A stretch of 64,000 nt of DNA from Arthrobacter sp. ISL-72 (lineage in GTDB: Bacteria > Actinomycetota > Actinomycetes > Actinomycetales > Micrococcaceae). Each line of letters opens with the position of its first letter. Within the stretch, counting starts at the first letter, position 1. Made by a program: the position numbers and the translations under genes. The DNA lies in the NCBI RefSeq assembly GCF_018613755.1, contig NZ_JAGGPP010000018.1, positions 1 to 64,000 on the forward strand, written 5' to 3'. Shown here one piece after another: positions 1-8,479 of this stretch. The notes under the pieces were generated by a model, which saw only the letters and a program-made list of their open reading frames with translations, had not been told where the DNA came from and did not search any database.

Positions 1-128
1 TATTCAATAGGAACAAAACTAGCACTGATCACCGGAACGACAAGCGAACACACGGCAAGGGGCAACAACTCCCCGGCCAGTGCCTCCACATCCAAATACC
101 CGCGCTGCGCGTCCTCGCGTCCCTGCAT
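1..128 (-). pseudogene. N-terminal fragment of an IS1182-family-like transposase, cut by the window edge
   Basis: An open frame of 42 codons begins at the ATG at 128-126 and runs off the left edge. Its first residues, MQGREDAQRGYLDVEALAG, resemble from memory the start of IS1182-family (DDE) transposases, which open with an MQGR..Q.E.LDVE..AGHLL pattern. After 'ELLP' the resemblance in this frame fades, while the +1 frame reads VFA, which the family also has at that point, before meeting a TAG. This suggests a copy decayed by a frameshift. No terminal inverted repeat could be confirmed because the rest lies outside the window. It could also be an unrelated short frame. Confidence 0.35.
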
Positions 129-202
129 AAGACCAGTCTTAACCACCAGCCGCGCCAGTCCAGCCGACGCGCCTTGACGCTCGCGATTAATTCAGCAGGC
201 TC

Positions 203-829
203 CTAGCTCCGGAGTGCTGCAGCCTCCCGGGCGAGGGCGCTGATCCTGTCCCAGTCGTTGGCTTCGACCGCAGTCCTCGGCGTGAGCCAGCTACCGCCTA
301 CGCAGGCCACGTTCGGGAGCTTGAGGTAATCCGGGGCGGTGGCCAGGCTGATGCCGCCGGTGGGGCAGAACTGCACCTGCGGGACCGGTGCGCCGATGGC
401 CGCGAGGTAGTCCGGGCCGCCTGCCGATCCGGCGGGGAAGAACTTCATGGCTTTCAGCCCGTGCTCCAGGACCATCATCACTTCACCCACCGTGGCAACA
501 CCGGGGAGCACCGGAATTCCGAGGCCCAGCATGTGCTGCAGCAGTCCCGGGGTGACGCCGGGGCTGACGAGGAACGCGGCACCCGCTTCGGCGGCGGCGT
601 CCGCCTGGCCGGGGGTGAGGATGGTGCCCGCGCCGACGCAGATCTCCGGGACCTCGCTGGCGATGAGCTTCAGGGAAGTGAGCGCGTTGGCGGTGCGGAG
701 GGTCAGTTCGATGATGCCCACTCCGCCGTCGGCCAATGCACGCGCCACCGGGACGGCGTGCTGCGGATCGTCGATGGTCACCACCGGAATGACGGGGGAG
801 AGCTGCAGGATGCGGGTGGCGTCAGCCAT
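203..829 (-). CDS. eda: 2-dehydro-3-deoxy-phosphogluconate (KDPG) / 4-hydroxy-2-oxoglutarate aldolase
   Basis: Class I aldolase of 208 residues, the normal length for Eda. It cleaves KDPG to pyruvate and glyceraldehyde-3-phosphate in the cytoplasm. The sequence shows the family landmarks in order: ELTLRT with the general-base Glu at residue 41, GAGT at 67-70, the Schiff-base lysine K129 in KFFPA, and the phosphate-binding PTGGI loop near 156. It is the last gene of a six-gene minus-strand operon and its ATG overlaps the 3' end of the fructuronate reductase gene by 8 bases, which implies translational coupling. It completes the route from fructuronate or mannonate through KDG and KDPG. Specificity toward KDPG rather than KDPGal or KHG is inferred from context. 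Confidence 0.95.
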   Translation of the reverse strand: MADATRILQLSPVIPVVTIDDPQHAVPVARALADGGVGIIELTLRTANALTSLKLIASEVPEICVGAGTILTPGQADAAAEAGAAFLVSPGVTPGLLQHMLGLGIPVLPGVATVGEVMMVLEHGLKAMKFFPAGSAGGPDYLAAIGAPVPQVQFCPTGGISLATAPDYLKLPNVACVGGSWLTPRTAVEANDWDRISALAREAAALRS

Positions 830-2336
830 TGGTGATCTCTTTTCTCAGCGCATCCAGTCCAGTGGAGTCCAGGGCGCTGTACCAGTGCAAGAGGAGTTTT
901 TCGAAGGTGGGGTTGGCGGCGAGGGCTTCGTCGAAGACGCTGCGCAGGCCCAGCAGGGCGGGTACCACTGCGTCCGCGGTCCGGGTGCCCGGCAGGGCTG
1001 CGTGCAGCTCCGCTGCGAGCGGATCGTTGAGCTCGCCCGGAGGGGTGGACGCGAAGTGGCGCATCCACGCTGCGACGGCGAGCGCTGCCCACCGCGGTTC
1101 GCGTCCGGCGTCGAGGTTGTCCTTCACGGTGGTGAGGAGCCGCAGCCCGATCTTCTGGGAACCGTCGCTGCCTACCTTGGCGGTGGTATGGCCCAGTGCC
1201 GGATTCGCGAACCGGTCGAGGACACCGGCGCAGTACGCCCCGCCGTCGAGCTCCCGGGGGAGCTCGATGACGGGAAGGACGTCCTCCAGCATCAAACCGC
1301 GGCAAGCGGCGCGGAAGGCATCGTCGGCCACGGCGTCGCTGATGGTTTCATAACCGGCCGCCATGCCCAGGTAAGCAAGCAGCGAGTGGCTCGCGTTGAG
1401 CAGCCGGAGCTTGGCGGCCTCCCACGGTGCGACGTCCTGCGTGAACACCGCGCCGGCGTCCTCCCAGCGGGGCCGCGGCCCGGCGAAGTTGTCCTCGATG
1501 ATCCATTGCCGGAACGGCTCGGCCACCACAGCCGCTTCGTCGCGCAGCCCCAGGACGCGTTCGACGCCGTCGAGGTCGCTTCCGGTGGTGGCGGGAACCA
1601 TCCGGTCCACCATGGTGCTGGGGAACGCCGTGTTCGCCGTGATCCACTCCGTCAGCGCAGCAGCTTCCTGCGCCGGGAGGGAAGCGGCAAAGTCGAGCAC
1701 CAGCCGCCGGGTGAGCCCGCCGTTGTGCGGCAGGTTGTCGCAGGAGACGACGGTGACGGGGCCAGCGCCGTTTTCGGCGCGGCGCTGCAGTCCCCGGGCC
1801 AGCTGGCCGACGGCGGTCAGCGGCGGGGTACCCGCGACGTCGGCCCGTACGAGGTCGTCCGAGAGGTCCAGGCCGCCGGTTCGGGGATCGAAGCGGTAGC
1901 CCTTTTCGGTGATGGTCAGCGTGACCACAGTGGTCGTGGCGGCGGCGATGCGCTCCACGACGGCGTTGGGGTCGTCCCGCCCGGAGATTGCCTCCGTGAT
2001 GCTGGCGACGACCCGCGGCGGTGCAGCTCGGGCACCCCGCTCGGCCACGGTGAAGAGGCAGTCCTGCGGGGCGAGCTGCCTGGCCACAGTGTCCGAGCGC
2101 TGCGTGACGCCGGTGATTCCCCAGCCCAGGTCGCCAGTGGCAAGCATGGCCTCTTCGGTGAACACGGCTGTGTGGGCGCGGGCAAATGCACCGAGGCCCA
2201 GGTGCACGATTCCGGCGGTGACGGCCCTGCCGGCGAGCGGGGCCGTGTAGCCCGACCCGGCGTCGGGTCCTGAGGCGGCGGAACCCGGCGCGTCCGAACG
2301 TGATGCGGCCAGCGCGGCGAGGCTCAGACGTGTGAT
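822..2336 (-). CDS. uxuB: Fructuronate reductase / mannitol dehydrogenase family protein, with an apparent ATC start
   Basis: Polyol-specific long-chain dehydrogenase of about 504 residues. It would interconvert D-fructuronate and D-mannonate with NAD(H). The N-terminal Rossmann segment reads IVHLGLGAFARAH, and the catalytic K-x4-N-x2-H motif is present as KLRLLNASH near two thirds of the length. The family usually starts a few residues before the first beta strand, but no ATG, GTG or TTG is available there. A strong GGAGGAGG sits six bases before an ATC codon at 2336-2334 that would begin (M)TRLSLAAL, so ATC is the best-supported start. The next canonical in-frame start, a GTG, lies inside the first Rossmann strand. 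The gene overlaps the end of the upstream kinase gene by 13 bases and the downstream eda by 8. Uxu-type specificity comes from the neighbours; mannitol or arabinitol dehydrogenase is the alternative. Confidence 0.85.
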   Translation of the reverse strand: MTRLSLAALAASRSDAPGSAASGPDAGSGYTAPLAGRAVTAGIVHLGLGAFARAHTAVFTEEAMLATGDLGWGITGVTQRSDTVARQLAPQDCLFTVAERGARAAPPRVVASITEAISGRDDPNAVVERIAAATTTVVTLTITEKGYRFDPRTGGLDLSDDLVRADVAGTPPLTAVGQLARGLQRRAENGAGPVTVVSCDNLPHNGGLTRRLVLDFAASLPAQEAAALTEWITANTAFPSTMVDRMVPATTGSDLDGVERVLGLRDEAAVVAEPFRQWIIEDNFAGPRPRWEDAGAVFTQDVAPWEAAKLRLLNASHSLLAYLGMAAGYETISDAVADDAFRAACRGLMLEDVLPVIELPRELDGGAYCAGVLDRFANPALGHTTAKVGSDGSQKIGLRLLTTVKDNLDAGREPRWAALAVAAWMRHFASTPPGELNDPLAAELHAALPGTRTADAVVPALLGLRSVFDEALAANPTFEKLLLHWYSALDSTGLDALRKEITNG

Positions 2337-3325
2337 GGCAGGCCTCCTCCGTTGAGTGCGTTGGCCGGGGAGGCGGCGTGCGCACGGGTCTGCGCCAGCG
2401 TCGGGATGAACCCGGTGCCGCCCTTGCCTCCCACCACCAGCGAGGCCGCTGCCGCACCGTAACGGGCTGCATCGGAAAGGGCGTCGCCCAGGACCAGCCG
2501 GGCAGTCAGCGTGCCCACGAAGGCGTCGCCCGCGCCGGTCTGGTCCACCACTGCAGGAGCGGGAATCGAGTCGATCCACGCCGAGCCAGTTTCGCTTTCC
2601 AACTGGATCCCCTCCGCGCCGCAAGTTACGGCGATATTGGCCGTGCCCAGCGACCGCAGCTTTGCGGCGGCCTCCTGTGGCGAGGACGTCGCCAGCAGCG
2701 CCGACGTTTCGCCGGGGAAGGAGGGCGTGACCAGGAAGGCCTTCGGCGCAAGCTCGGCGAGGACCGCCGTCGCCTCTTCAACGGTGGTGAGCCGGGGACG
2801 GTAGTTGGGGTCGAAAACAAAGCGGCTGGAAACCTGGGCGGCCTTGACGACGGCGGCCCGGGAGGATGCCGAGATGGCGCAGGCAATTCCTCCGGCGATT
2901 ACTGCCCCGGCAGCGGCAAACACGGCGGGGTCGACGTCGTCCGGGCCCAGTGAGGAGCCCACGCTGCCGCTTCTGGCGTAGGAAAATTCGCGCTGGCCGT
3001 CCGGATCACAGTGCACCAGGTACACGCCCTGCTGGCCGGAGCGGTACTTGAGCAACTCGGTGGAAACTCCCAGTCCGCGGATCCTGGCCGTGATCGCCTG
3101 GCCGAGGTCGTCGTCGGTGAGGACTGCCAGGAGCCCCACCCGGGCGCCGGCCGCCGCGGCTGATGCCGCGACGTTCAACGCGTCGCCGGAGATGCCCAGT
3201 TGCGCCGGGACACCGTGGCCGAACGGTACGTCCGTGGCAACCTCAAGCAGGATTTCGCCCATGACGACGACGTCGAAAGGCTGGGGGAGGGAATCGCGCA
3301 CGGAGTTTTGGGTTGCGTAGTTCAC
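2324..3325 (-). CDS. kdgK: 2-keto-3-deoxygluconate kinase (PfkB/ribokinase family)
   Basis: A 333-residue PfkB-family sugar kinase that should phosphorylate 2-keto-3-deoxygluconate to KDPG with ATP. It shows the N-terminal substrate-binding region ([10 protein letters not shown] in place of the usual GG.P.N.A) and the C-terminal PfkB signature [11 protein letters not shown], whose second Asp is the catalytic base and whose GAGD forms the anion hole. Its ATG at 3325 overlaps the TGA of the mannonate dehydratase gene in an ATGA arrangement. Substrate is inferred from its position between a KDG-forming dehydratase and a KDPG aldolase; ribokinase-family members are not separable by sequence alone at this level. 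Confidence 0.9.
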   Translation of the reverse strand: MNYATQNSVRDSLPQPFDVVVMGEILLEVATDVPFGHGVPAQLGISGDALNVAASAAAAGARVGLLAVLTDDDLGQAITARIRGLGVSTELLKYRSGQQGVYLVHCDPDGQREFSYARSGSVGSSLGPDDVDPAVFAAAGAVIAGGIACAISASSRAAVVKAAQVSSRFVFDPNYRPRLTTVEEATAVLAELAPKAFLVTPSFPGETSALLATSSPQEAAAKLRSLGTANIAVTCGAEGIQLESETGSAWIDSIPAPAVVDQTGAGDAFVGTLTARLVLGDALSDAARYGAAAASLVVGGKGGTGFIPTLAQTRAHAASPANALNGGGLPSHV

Positions 3326-4533
3326 CAGTCATGCACCGATCCGTCGAGCCGCCGGTTGATTGGCAGGTACTTCGGGGCGAAGGGGAACGCGGCGGCGGCT
3401 TCCTCATCGAACTCTACGCCGAGGCCCGGAGCGTCGCCGGGGTGCATGTACCCGTCGGTGAAGGTGTAGGAGGTCTTGAAGACCTCGCCGGCGGGGTCGC
3501 GGTGGCCCATGTACTCCTGGACACCGAAGTTGGGGATGCTCATGTCCACGTGCAGGGCAGCGGCGAAGGAGGCCGGGGACAGGTCGCCGGCGCCGTGCGA
3601 TCCGGAGCGGACACCGTAGAGGTCGGCCAGGGAGAAGATCCGGCGCAGGTGGGTGATGCCGCCGGCGTGCGAGACCGAGGTGCGGATGTAGTCGATCAGG
3701 CGTTCGGTGATCAGCTGCTGGCAGTCCCAGATCGAGTTGAACACCTCGCCGACGGCGATCGGCGTCGTGGTGTGCTGGCGGATCAGGCGGAACGCCGACT
3801 GGTCCTCGGCCGGCGTCGGGTCCTCTATCCAGAACGGGCGGAACGGCTCCAGCGAGGCGCCCAGCCGGCCGGCCTCGATCGGCGTTAGGCGGTGATGGAC
3901 GTCGTGCAGGACGTGCACGCCGTAGCCGAACTGTTCACGCACGTGCGCCATCATCTTCGGCGCGAAGTCCAGGTACGCAGTGGTCTCCCACAGGTCCTCC
4001 TGCGGAATGTTGCCGCTGGCGGGCTCATAGGTCCTGCCGTCCACCGGCGCGATCCCGTAGGTCTTTTCCAGCCCCGGCACCGCGGCCTGCGCGCGGATCG
4101 CCTTGTAGCCGAGGTCCAGGTGGTGCTGGAAGTCGGCGCTGAGGTCCTCCAGGGTGGAGCCGCTCGCATGGCCGTAGACCATGACACCCTCACGGGCCGC
4201 GCCCCCCAGCAACTCGTACACCGGCATCCCGGCGGCCTTGCCCTTGATGTCCCACAGTGCGACGTCGATCGCAGCGATCGCCGTCATGGTCACCGGCCCG
4301 CGGCGCCAGTAGGCGCCCTTGTAGAAGTACTGCCAGGTGTCCTCGATGCGCCGGGCGTCGCGGCCGATCAGCAGCGGGCACAGGTGCTCCGTCAGGTAGG
4401 AGGCGACGGCGAGTTCCCGGCCGTTCAGGGTTGCGTCACCGATGCCGGTGATCCCGTCCTCGGTTTCGATAACGAGCGTCACGTAGTTCCGTCCGGGCGA
4501 CGAAACCACTACGCGTGCGTCGGTGATCTTCAC
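3322..4533 (-). CDS. manD: D-mannonate dehydratase, enolase superfamily (ManD/RspA type)
   Basis: A 403-residue enolase-superfamily dehydratase converting D-mannonate to 2-keto-3-deoxygluconate using Mg2+. The metal ligands fall where the characterised ManD enzymes have them: Asp211 in HDVHH, Glu237 in IEDPTP, and Glu263 in GEVFNS, with the catalytic His213 in the same HDVHH motif. The N-terminal capping domain ([18 protein letters not shown]) is typical of the RspA/ManD subgroup. It sits third in the operon and overlaps the kinase gene by four bases. Some ManD-like proteins act on D-gluconate or have very low activity, but the flanking uxuB, kdgK and eda make mannonate the likely substrate. 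Confidence 0.92.
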   Translation of the reverse strand: MKITDARVVVSSPGRNYVTLVIETEDGITGIGDATLNGRELAVASYLTEHLCPLLIGRDARRIEDTWQYFYKGAYWRRGPVTMTAIAAIDVALWDIKGKAAGMPVYELLGGAAREGVMVYGHASGSTLEDLSADFQHHLDLGYKAIRAQAAVPGLEKTYGIAPVDGRTYEPASGNIPQEDLWETTAYLDFAPKMMAHVREQFGYGVHVLHDVHHRLTPIEAGRLGASLEPFRPFWIEDPTPAEDQSAFRLIRQHTTTPIAVGEVFNSIWDCQQLITERLIDYIRTSVSHAGGITHLRRIFSLADLYGVRSGSHGAGDLSPASFAAALHVDMSIPNFGVQEYMGHRDPAGEVFKTSYTFTDGYMHPGDAPGLGVEFDEEAAAAFPFAPKYLPINRRLDGSVHDW

Positions 4534-4584
4534 TGGTTGGTCCTTTTTACTTCAGGGTGGGGCGTGGAATGTGAGGGCGGGCGG

Positions 4585-5616
4585 TTAGCTGCGGGAGAGG
4601 CGGAGCATGACCTTGCTGCTGTCCGCGGTGGGATCCGCGGCGGTCTGCATGGCTTCTGCCGCCTGGTCGATGCCGAACCTGTGCGTGATGACCGGGGAAA
4701 CGTCCAGGCCGTCGGCCATGGCGCGGAGGGCGTCGGTGATCTCGTCCACGAAACGGTACGAGCCGATCCACGTGATCTCCCGGGTGACCAGGTCCCCAAG
4801 CGCGGCCAGCGCCGGGGCTCCGGGCAGGTTCCCCACCTGGACGATGGTGCCGCCGCGGGCGGTAGCCCGCAGGACGCCGCCCAGCACGGCCGGGATGCCG
4901 GTGGCTTCAAACACCAGTTCCATGTCCTCCGGCAGGGTGCGGCCGCCGGAGACGTTCAGGACCTCGTCCGCGCCCATGGCCTTCGCGATCCGCAGCGAGG
5001 CATCGTTGATGTCCGTGGCAATGACTGTCCTGGCACCCGCGTACTTGGCCGCCGCGACCACCAGCGAGCCTATCGGCCCTGCCCCGTTCACCAGCAGGTC
5101 CCGTCCGGCGAGGTTGCCGGCACGGCTGACGGCGTGCATGGCGACGGCGAGCGGTTCCGCCAGTGCCCCGCGGAGGGTGTCCACGCCGTCGGGCAGCGGA
5201 CGGATCTGTGCCGCCCGGACCAGCTTGCGTTCGCTGAAGCCGCCGTCCGTGTGCGGATCAAACGCCGCTGAACCGAAGTACCGGACCTGCGGGTAGAGGT
5301 TCGTCCTGCCCTGGAGGCGTGCCGGCATGGACCCGTCGCCCACCAGTTCGGCGGGGTGCACTGTGACGGGCTGGCCGACGTCGAGGTGTTCCACGCCGTC
5401 ACCCAGCCGGGCGATCCGGCCGGCCACCTCGTGGCCCAGGACGAGCGGGGACTTCAGCTGCGCGGTTCCCGAGGCGCCGTGGCGCCAGTACGAAAGGTCC
5501 GATCCGCAGATGCCGCCCCATTCGACGTCGAGCACTACCTCGCCGGGTCCGGCCACGGGCTCTGGAAGCTCGTCGATCCGCAGGTCGTTGGGTCCGTGGA
5601 CTACGACGGCTTTCAT
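4585..5616 (-). CDS. Zinc-type medium-chain alcohol dehydrogenase, L-idonate 5-dehydrogenase-like
   Basis: Medium-chain dehydrogenase of 343 residues that most resembles L-idonate 5-dehydrogenase, especially the segment RYFGSAAFDPHTDGGFSE. Catalytic zinc ligands are visible: Cys37 in GGICGSD and His62-Glu63 in GHE. The NAD(P)-binding GAGPIG motif follows in the middle. The loop that normally carries four cysteines for the structural zinc has none between the catalytic GHE and RYFGS. The ATG at 5616 was chosen because MKAVVVHGP is the canonical family start and because it overlaps the transporter stop in ATGA form. RspB-type partners of RspA/ManD belong to the same family. The substrate (a hexonate such as idonate) is inferred. 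Confidence 0.82.
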   Translation of the reverse strand: MKAVVVHGPNDLRIDELPEPVAGPGEVVLDVEWGGICGSDLSYWRHGASGTAQLKSPLVLGHEVAGRIARLGDGVEHLDVGQPVTVHPAELVGDGSMPARLQGRTNLYPQVRYFGSAAFDPHTDGGFSERKLVRAAQIRPLPDGVDTLRGALAEPLAVAMHAVSRAGNLAGRDLLVNGAGPIGSLVVAAAKYAGARTVIATDINDASLRIAKAMGADEVLNVSGGRTLPEDMELVFEATGIPAVLGGVLRATARGGTIVQVGNLPGAPALAALGDLVTREITWIGSYRFVDEITDALRAMADGLDVSPVITHRFGIDQAAEAMQTAADPTADSSKVMLRLSRS

Positions 5617-7019
5617 ACTGCGTCCTCGAGGCGGACCATGTCGCGGCCGCGGACCTCGGGGCCGACTACGGCGGAAACCAGCGTGATCAGCGAGTAGCCG
5701 ACGAGCATCGCGGCGAGCGGCCACCAGTGCCCGGTGACCGCGGTGAGCGTGGCGGCGAGCAGCGGGCCGATGGCGGTGGCGAGGATGCCGCCGATCTCCT
5801 TGGCGAGTGCCAGCTGGGTGAAGCGGGTGCGGGCTCCGAAGAACTCGGCCATGGTGACGCTTTCCATGGCGAACAGGCTCAGCACGCCAAGATTCAATCC
5901 GATCACCATGGCGATGGTGATGACCGCGGTGTTGCCGCTGGTGACCATCAGCATCATGGGGATGGCGAACAGGGCGGTGAGGGTGCTGAGGGCCAGGTAG
6001 AGGGGCCTGCGGCCGAAGCGGTCACCCAGGAAGCCCATGATCGGGATGGTGATGAAGCCGAGCAGGGAGCCGTACATGATGGCGCTGGTGCCGACAGTCT
6101 TGTCGACCAGCAGCACGGTGGCGAGGTAGCCCACCAGGAAGGTCTGCACGAGGCCGGAGTTGCCGGCCTGGCCGAAGCGGAGGCCGAGGGCGATCAGGAA
6201 GGCCTTGCCCTTGCGCTGGTGGAGAGCGGCTTCGATGGTGCTGGTGCCGGCAGCAGCGGCCGCGGCGGCCTCGAGCTTGGCGTCCCGCTTGGCGATCTCT
6301 TCCTTGGAGAGTGCGACGCCGTCAACGACGTCGGTGCGCTGCTCGAAGACCGGGCTTTCCTTGAGGGAGCGGCGGATCCAGACGGCGAAGATCATCAGCA
6401 GGAAGCTGGCCAGGAACGGGAGGCGCCAGCCCCAGCTGAGCAGCTGGTCCTCGGACAGCACGGCAACGAGGATGGCCCAGAGGGCGGACGCGGCCAGAGT
6501 GCCGGAGTTGGTGCCGAGGCAGACCAGCGAGGAGATCAGGCCGCGGCGGCGGGCCGGTGCGTACTCGGCGAGCATCACGGTGGCTCCCGCGATTTCGGCG
6601 CCGGCGCCGAAACCCTGGATGAGGCGCAGGGCCACGAGCAGGATGGGGGCCCAGATGCCGATCATGGCGTAGGTGGGGAGGACGCCGATGAGGGTGGTGG
6701 AGGCGCCCATCAGGGCGATGGTGATGAAGAGGACCTTCTTGCGGCCGATCCTGTCGCCCATGCGGCCGAAGTAGATGGCGCCCACGAGGCGGGCAACGTA
6801 GCCCACGCCGTAGGTTGCCATGGCGGCGATGAGGCCGATCACGGGGCTGACGTCGGGGAAGAAGATCTTGTTGAAGACGATGGCCGCGGCCAGCGAGTAG
6901 AGCTGGAAGTCCATGAACTCCATGGCGGTTCCGAGCCAGCCGGAAACGGCAACCTTGGCTAGGTCCTTCGTAGTCCGGGACTCGGCCCGGGTGGTGGGCG
7001 GCGCGATGCTCTCGGTCAT
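5613..7019 (-). CDS. MFS transporter, metabolite:H+ symporter (MHS) type, probable sugar-acid uptake
   Basis: A 468-residue membrane protein with about twelve hydrophobic segments. The MFS loop motif appears as GRMGDRIGRKK after the second helix and again as GDRFGRR in the second half, and the long central loop (EEIAKRDAKLEAAAAAAAG) is typical of MHS carriers such as the shikimate and alpha-ketoglutarate permeases. The ATG at 7019 is preferred over an upstream one because AAAGGAG precedes it by six bases. It is the first gene of the sugar-acid operon, so the cargo is probably a hexonate or hexuronate that enters at mannonate, fructuronate or idonate. No uronate isomerase lies in the window. 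Confidence 0.85.
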   Translation of the reverse strand: MTESIAPPTTRAESRTTKDLAKVAVSGWLGTAMEFMDFQLYSLAAAIVFNKIFFPDVSPVIGLIAAMATYGVGYVARLVGAIYFGRMGDRIGRKKVLFITIALMGASTTLIGVLPTYAMIGIWAPILLVALRLIQGFGAGAEIAGATVMLAEYAPARRRGLISSLVCLGTNSGTLAASALWAILVAVLSEDQLLSWGWRLPFLASFLLMIFAVWIRRSLKESPVFEQRTDVVDGVALSKEEIAKRDAKLEAAAAAAAGTSTIEAALHQRKGKAFLIALGLRFGQAGNSGLVQTFLVGYLATVLLVDKTVGTSAIMYGSLLGFITIPIMGFLGDRFGRRPLYLALSTLTALFAIPMMLMVTSGNTAVITIAMVIGLNLGVLSLFAMESVTMAEFFGARTRFTQLALAKEIGGILATAIGPLLAATLTAVTGHWWPLAAMLVGYSLITLVSAVVGPEVRGRDMVRLEDAV

Positions 7020-7148
7020 CAGTTGCTCCTTTGCAGGCGATGAAAACAAAAATTGGGGAAAGGTGCCGGTGATCTGGGAGGGCCGCATGCCAAGTGCTTG
7101 ATGCCAAGTTCTGGAGCTTCATGATGGCCTCAGCAGCGCCGCCCGATA

Positions 7149-7170
7149 ACTACCATACAAGCACTACCAT
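7149..7170. promoter_or_regulatory. Paired ACTACCAT direct repeat between the divergent regulator and operon
   Basis: ACTACCAT occurs at 7149-7156 and again at 7163-7170, 14 bases apart, in the short region between the transporter operon and the gntR-type gene. A repeat of this size in a divergent promoter region is a good candidate operator for the adjacent FCD regulator, but that is inference. Confidence 0.45.
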
Positions 7171-7190
7171 TCTAGTTTGTCAACGACGGC

Positions 7191-7196
7191 TAGACT
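7191..7196 (+). promoter_or_regulatory. Probable -10 box of a leaderless transcript for the GntR regulator
   Basis: TAGACT ends seven bases before the GTG start at 7203, and no Shine-Dalgarno sequence is present. A TANNNT box at this distance is the usual signature of leaderless mRNAs in actinobacteria. Confidence 0.45.
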
Positions 7197-7202
7197 GATT
7201 CC

Positions 7203-7934
7203 GTGGCTACCAAAAAACCTGGAATCGAGGCGGCTCCCCGCCTTTCGGTGCGCGACCAGACCCTCGACAAGCTCCGCCGCCGGATTATTTCCCTGGAGCT
7301 GCCGCCGGGCGCACCGCTGTCCGAAAACGAACTGGCTCAGGAACTCGGAGTCAGCCGGACGCCGGTGCGGGAGAGCCTGATTCTGCTGCGCGAAGAAGGC
7401 CTGGTCCAGGTTTTCCCGCAGATCGGCTCGTTCGTCTCGCTCGTGGACCTGGCCCGCGTGTCCGAAGCCCAGTTCGTCCGGGAAGCCATCGAGTGCGCGT
7501 CGCTGCAGGACGTGGTGGTGGAAAGCGAGGGGATCTCGGGGCTGCGGGAGATCCTGAAAGACCAGAGGGACGCCGAAGCAGCGGACGACATCGACGCGTT
7601 CTTCCGGCTGGACGAGGATTTCCACCGGGAACTGCTGCGGCTGGCGGGCCACGAAACAGCCTGGACGGCCGTCAACTCGGCAAAGGCGCACCTTGACCGG
7701 GCGCGGCGCCTCAGCCTGCTCGACACCCGGCCCGTGTCCACGCTGATTGAGCAGCATACGGCCGTGGTGGATGCCCTGGCCAGGAATGACCGCCCGGCGG
7801 CGGATGCATCGCTGCGCGGGCATCTCCGCGGCGTGTTCGACGACGTCAAGCGGATCCAGGAGTCGACGCCGGGACTGTTCTCCGACGGCTCCGTCCAGCG
7901 GCCCACCCGGCGGAGCGTGGCCCGCCTCGCCTGA
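7203..7934 (+). CDS. GntR family (FadR subfamily, FCD domain) transcriptional regulator of the sugar-acid operon
   Basis: A 243-residue regulator. Residues about 15-80 form the winged helix (LRRRIISLELPPGAPLSENELAQELGVSRTPVRESL), and residues about 90-220 form an FCD ligand domain with the conserved acidic/histidine positions DEDFHRELLRLAGH, QHTAVVDAL and GHLRGVF expected to bind a metal and a carboxylate ligand. It is divergent to the mannonate/fructuronate operon, as UxuR/ExuR-type and LldR-type regulators often are, so it likely represses that operon and releases on a sugar acid. The GTG start at 7203 follows a -10-like box without a ribosome binding site, consistent with a leaderless message. 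Confidence 0.9.
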   Translation: MATKKPGIEAAPRLSVRDQTLDKLRRRIISLELPPGAPLSENELAQELGVSRTPVRESLILLREEGLVQVFPQIGSFVSLVDLARVSEAQFVREAIECASLQDVVVESEGISGLREILKDQRDAEAADDIDAFFRLDEDFHRELLRLAGHETAWTAVNSAKAHLDRARRLSLLDTRPVSTLIEQHTAVVDALARNDRPAADASLRGHLRGVFDDVKRIQESTPGLFSDGSVQRPTRRSVARLA

Positions 7935-8032
7935 GCCGGCGCGTGCCCTCGCCCGGCGGCGACTGTGTGACAAACGAGTGCGACAAAGCGGGCCCGGCCG
8001 GGTGCAGCGGGCAGGGCAGCGACGGTACCATC

Positions 8033-8437
8033 ATGACCATGCCCGGAGTTCTCGACATCGCAGGTCCCATCCTGGAAGTGCTCACCTGGATTTGCCTGCC
8101 CGCCGGCCTGGTACTACTGGTTGCCGTTGAAACAATGCGGCGGTTCGAGGACCAGTGGACGCAGTCGGAAGGCGTAGTCTATTCCGATGAAACCGGCGTG
8201 GGGTTCCGCTGGTATGACCACCACTACCAGGTCCACAACGCCCCCATGTCTCCGCACGACATCCGGCACATGGTCCCGGGGGACGCCGTCACCATTCACT
8301 ACGCGGTGAAGACGCCTACCCGGTGGCGGACCAGCGCCCCGGAGGTCCGGGGCGAGGCGGCCGGAGTCCTTGGCTGGATCCTGAGCGGCATCGGCGCGGC
8401 GGCGTTCGTCGCCGGCTTCCTGCTTCCGATGTTCTAG
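8033..8437 (+). CDS. Small membrane protein, DUF3592-like
   Basis: A 134-residue protein with one hydrophobic helix near residues 10-28 and a second near 112-132, separated by a soluble part (RWYDHHYQVHNAPMSPHDIRH) that resembles DUF3592-type extracytoplasmic loops. No catalytic motif is visible and the function is unknown. Two in-frame ATG codons are possible, at 8033 and 8039; a TACCAT box at 8026-8031 would place transcription start close to the second, so the message may be leaderless. It stands alone between the gntR-type gene and the convergent ThuB-like gene. Confidence 0.6.
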   Translation: MTMPGVLDIAGPILEVLTWICLPAGLVLLVAVETMRRFEDQWTQSEGVVYSDETGVGFRWYDHHYQVHNAPMSPHDIRHMVPGDAVTIHYAVKTPTRWRTSAPEVRGEAAGVLGWILSGIGAAAFVAGFLLPMF

Positions 8438-8479
8438 GGCTTACATGTTCTACCCAGCTGATGTTCCAGCCAGCGCTGC

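Noticed and set aside
447..2273. A 608-codon plus-strand open frame across eda and uxuB
   Set aside because: It mirrors the minus-strand genes, has Arg/Gly/Pro-rich shadow composition and no family features, which is typical of high-GC antisense frames.
5727..6962. A 411-codon plus-strand frame opposite the MFS gene
   Set aside because: Composition is Gly/Asp/Glu/His-rich with no motif and it is fully antisense to a clear transporter.
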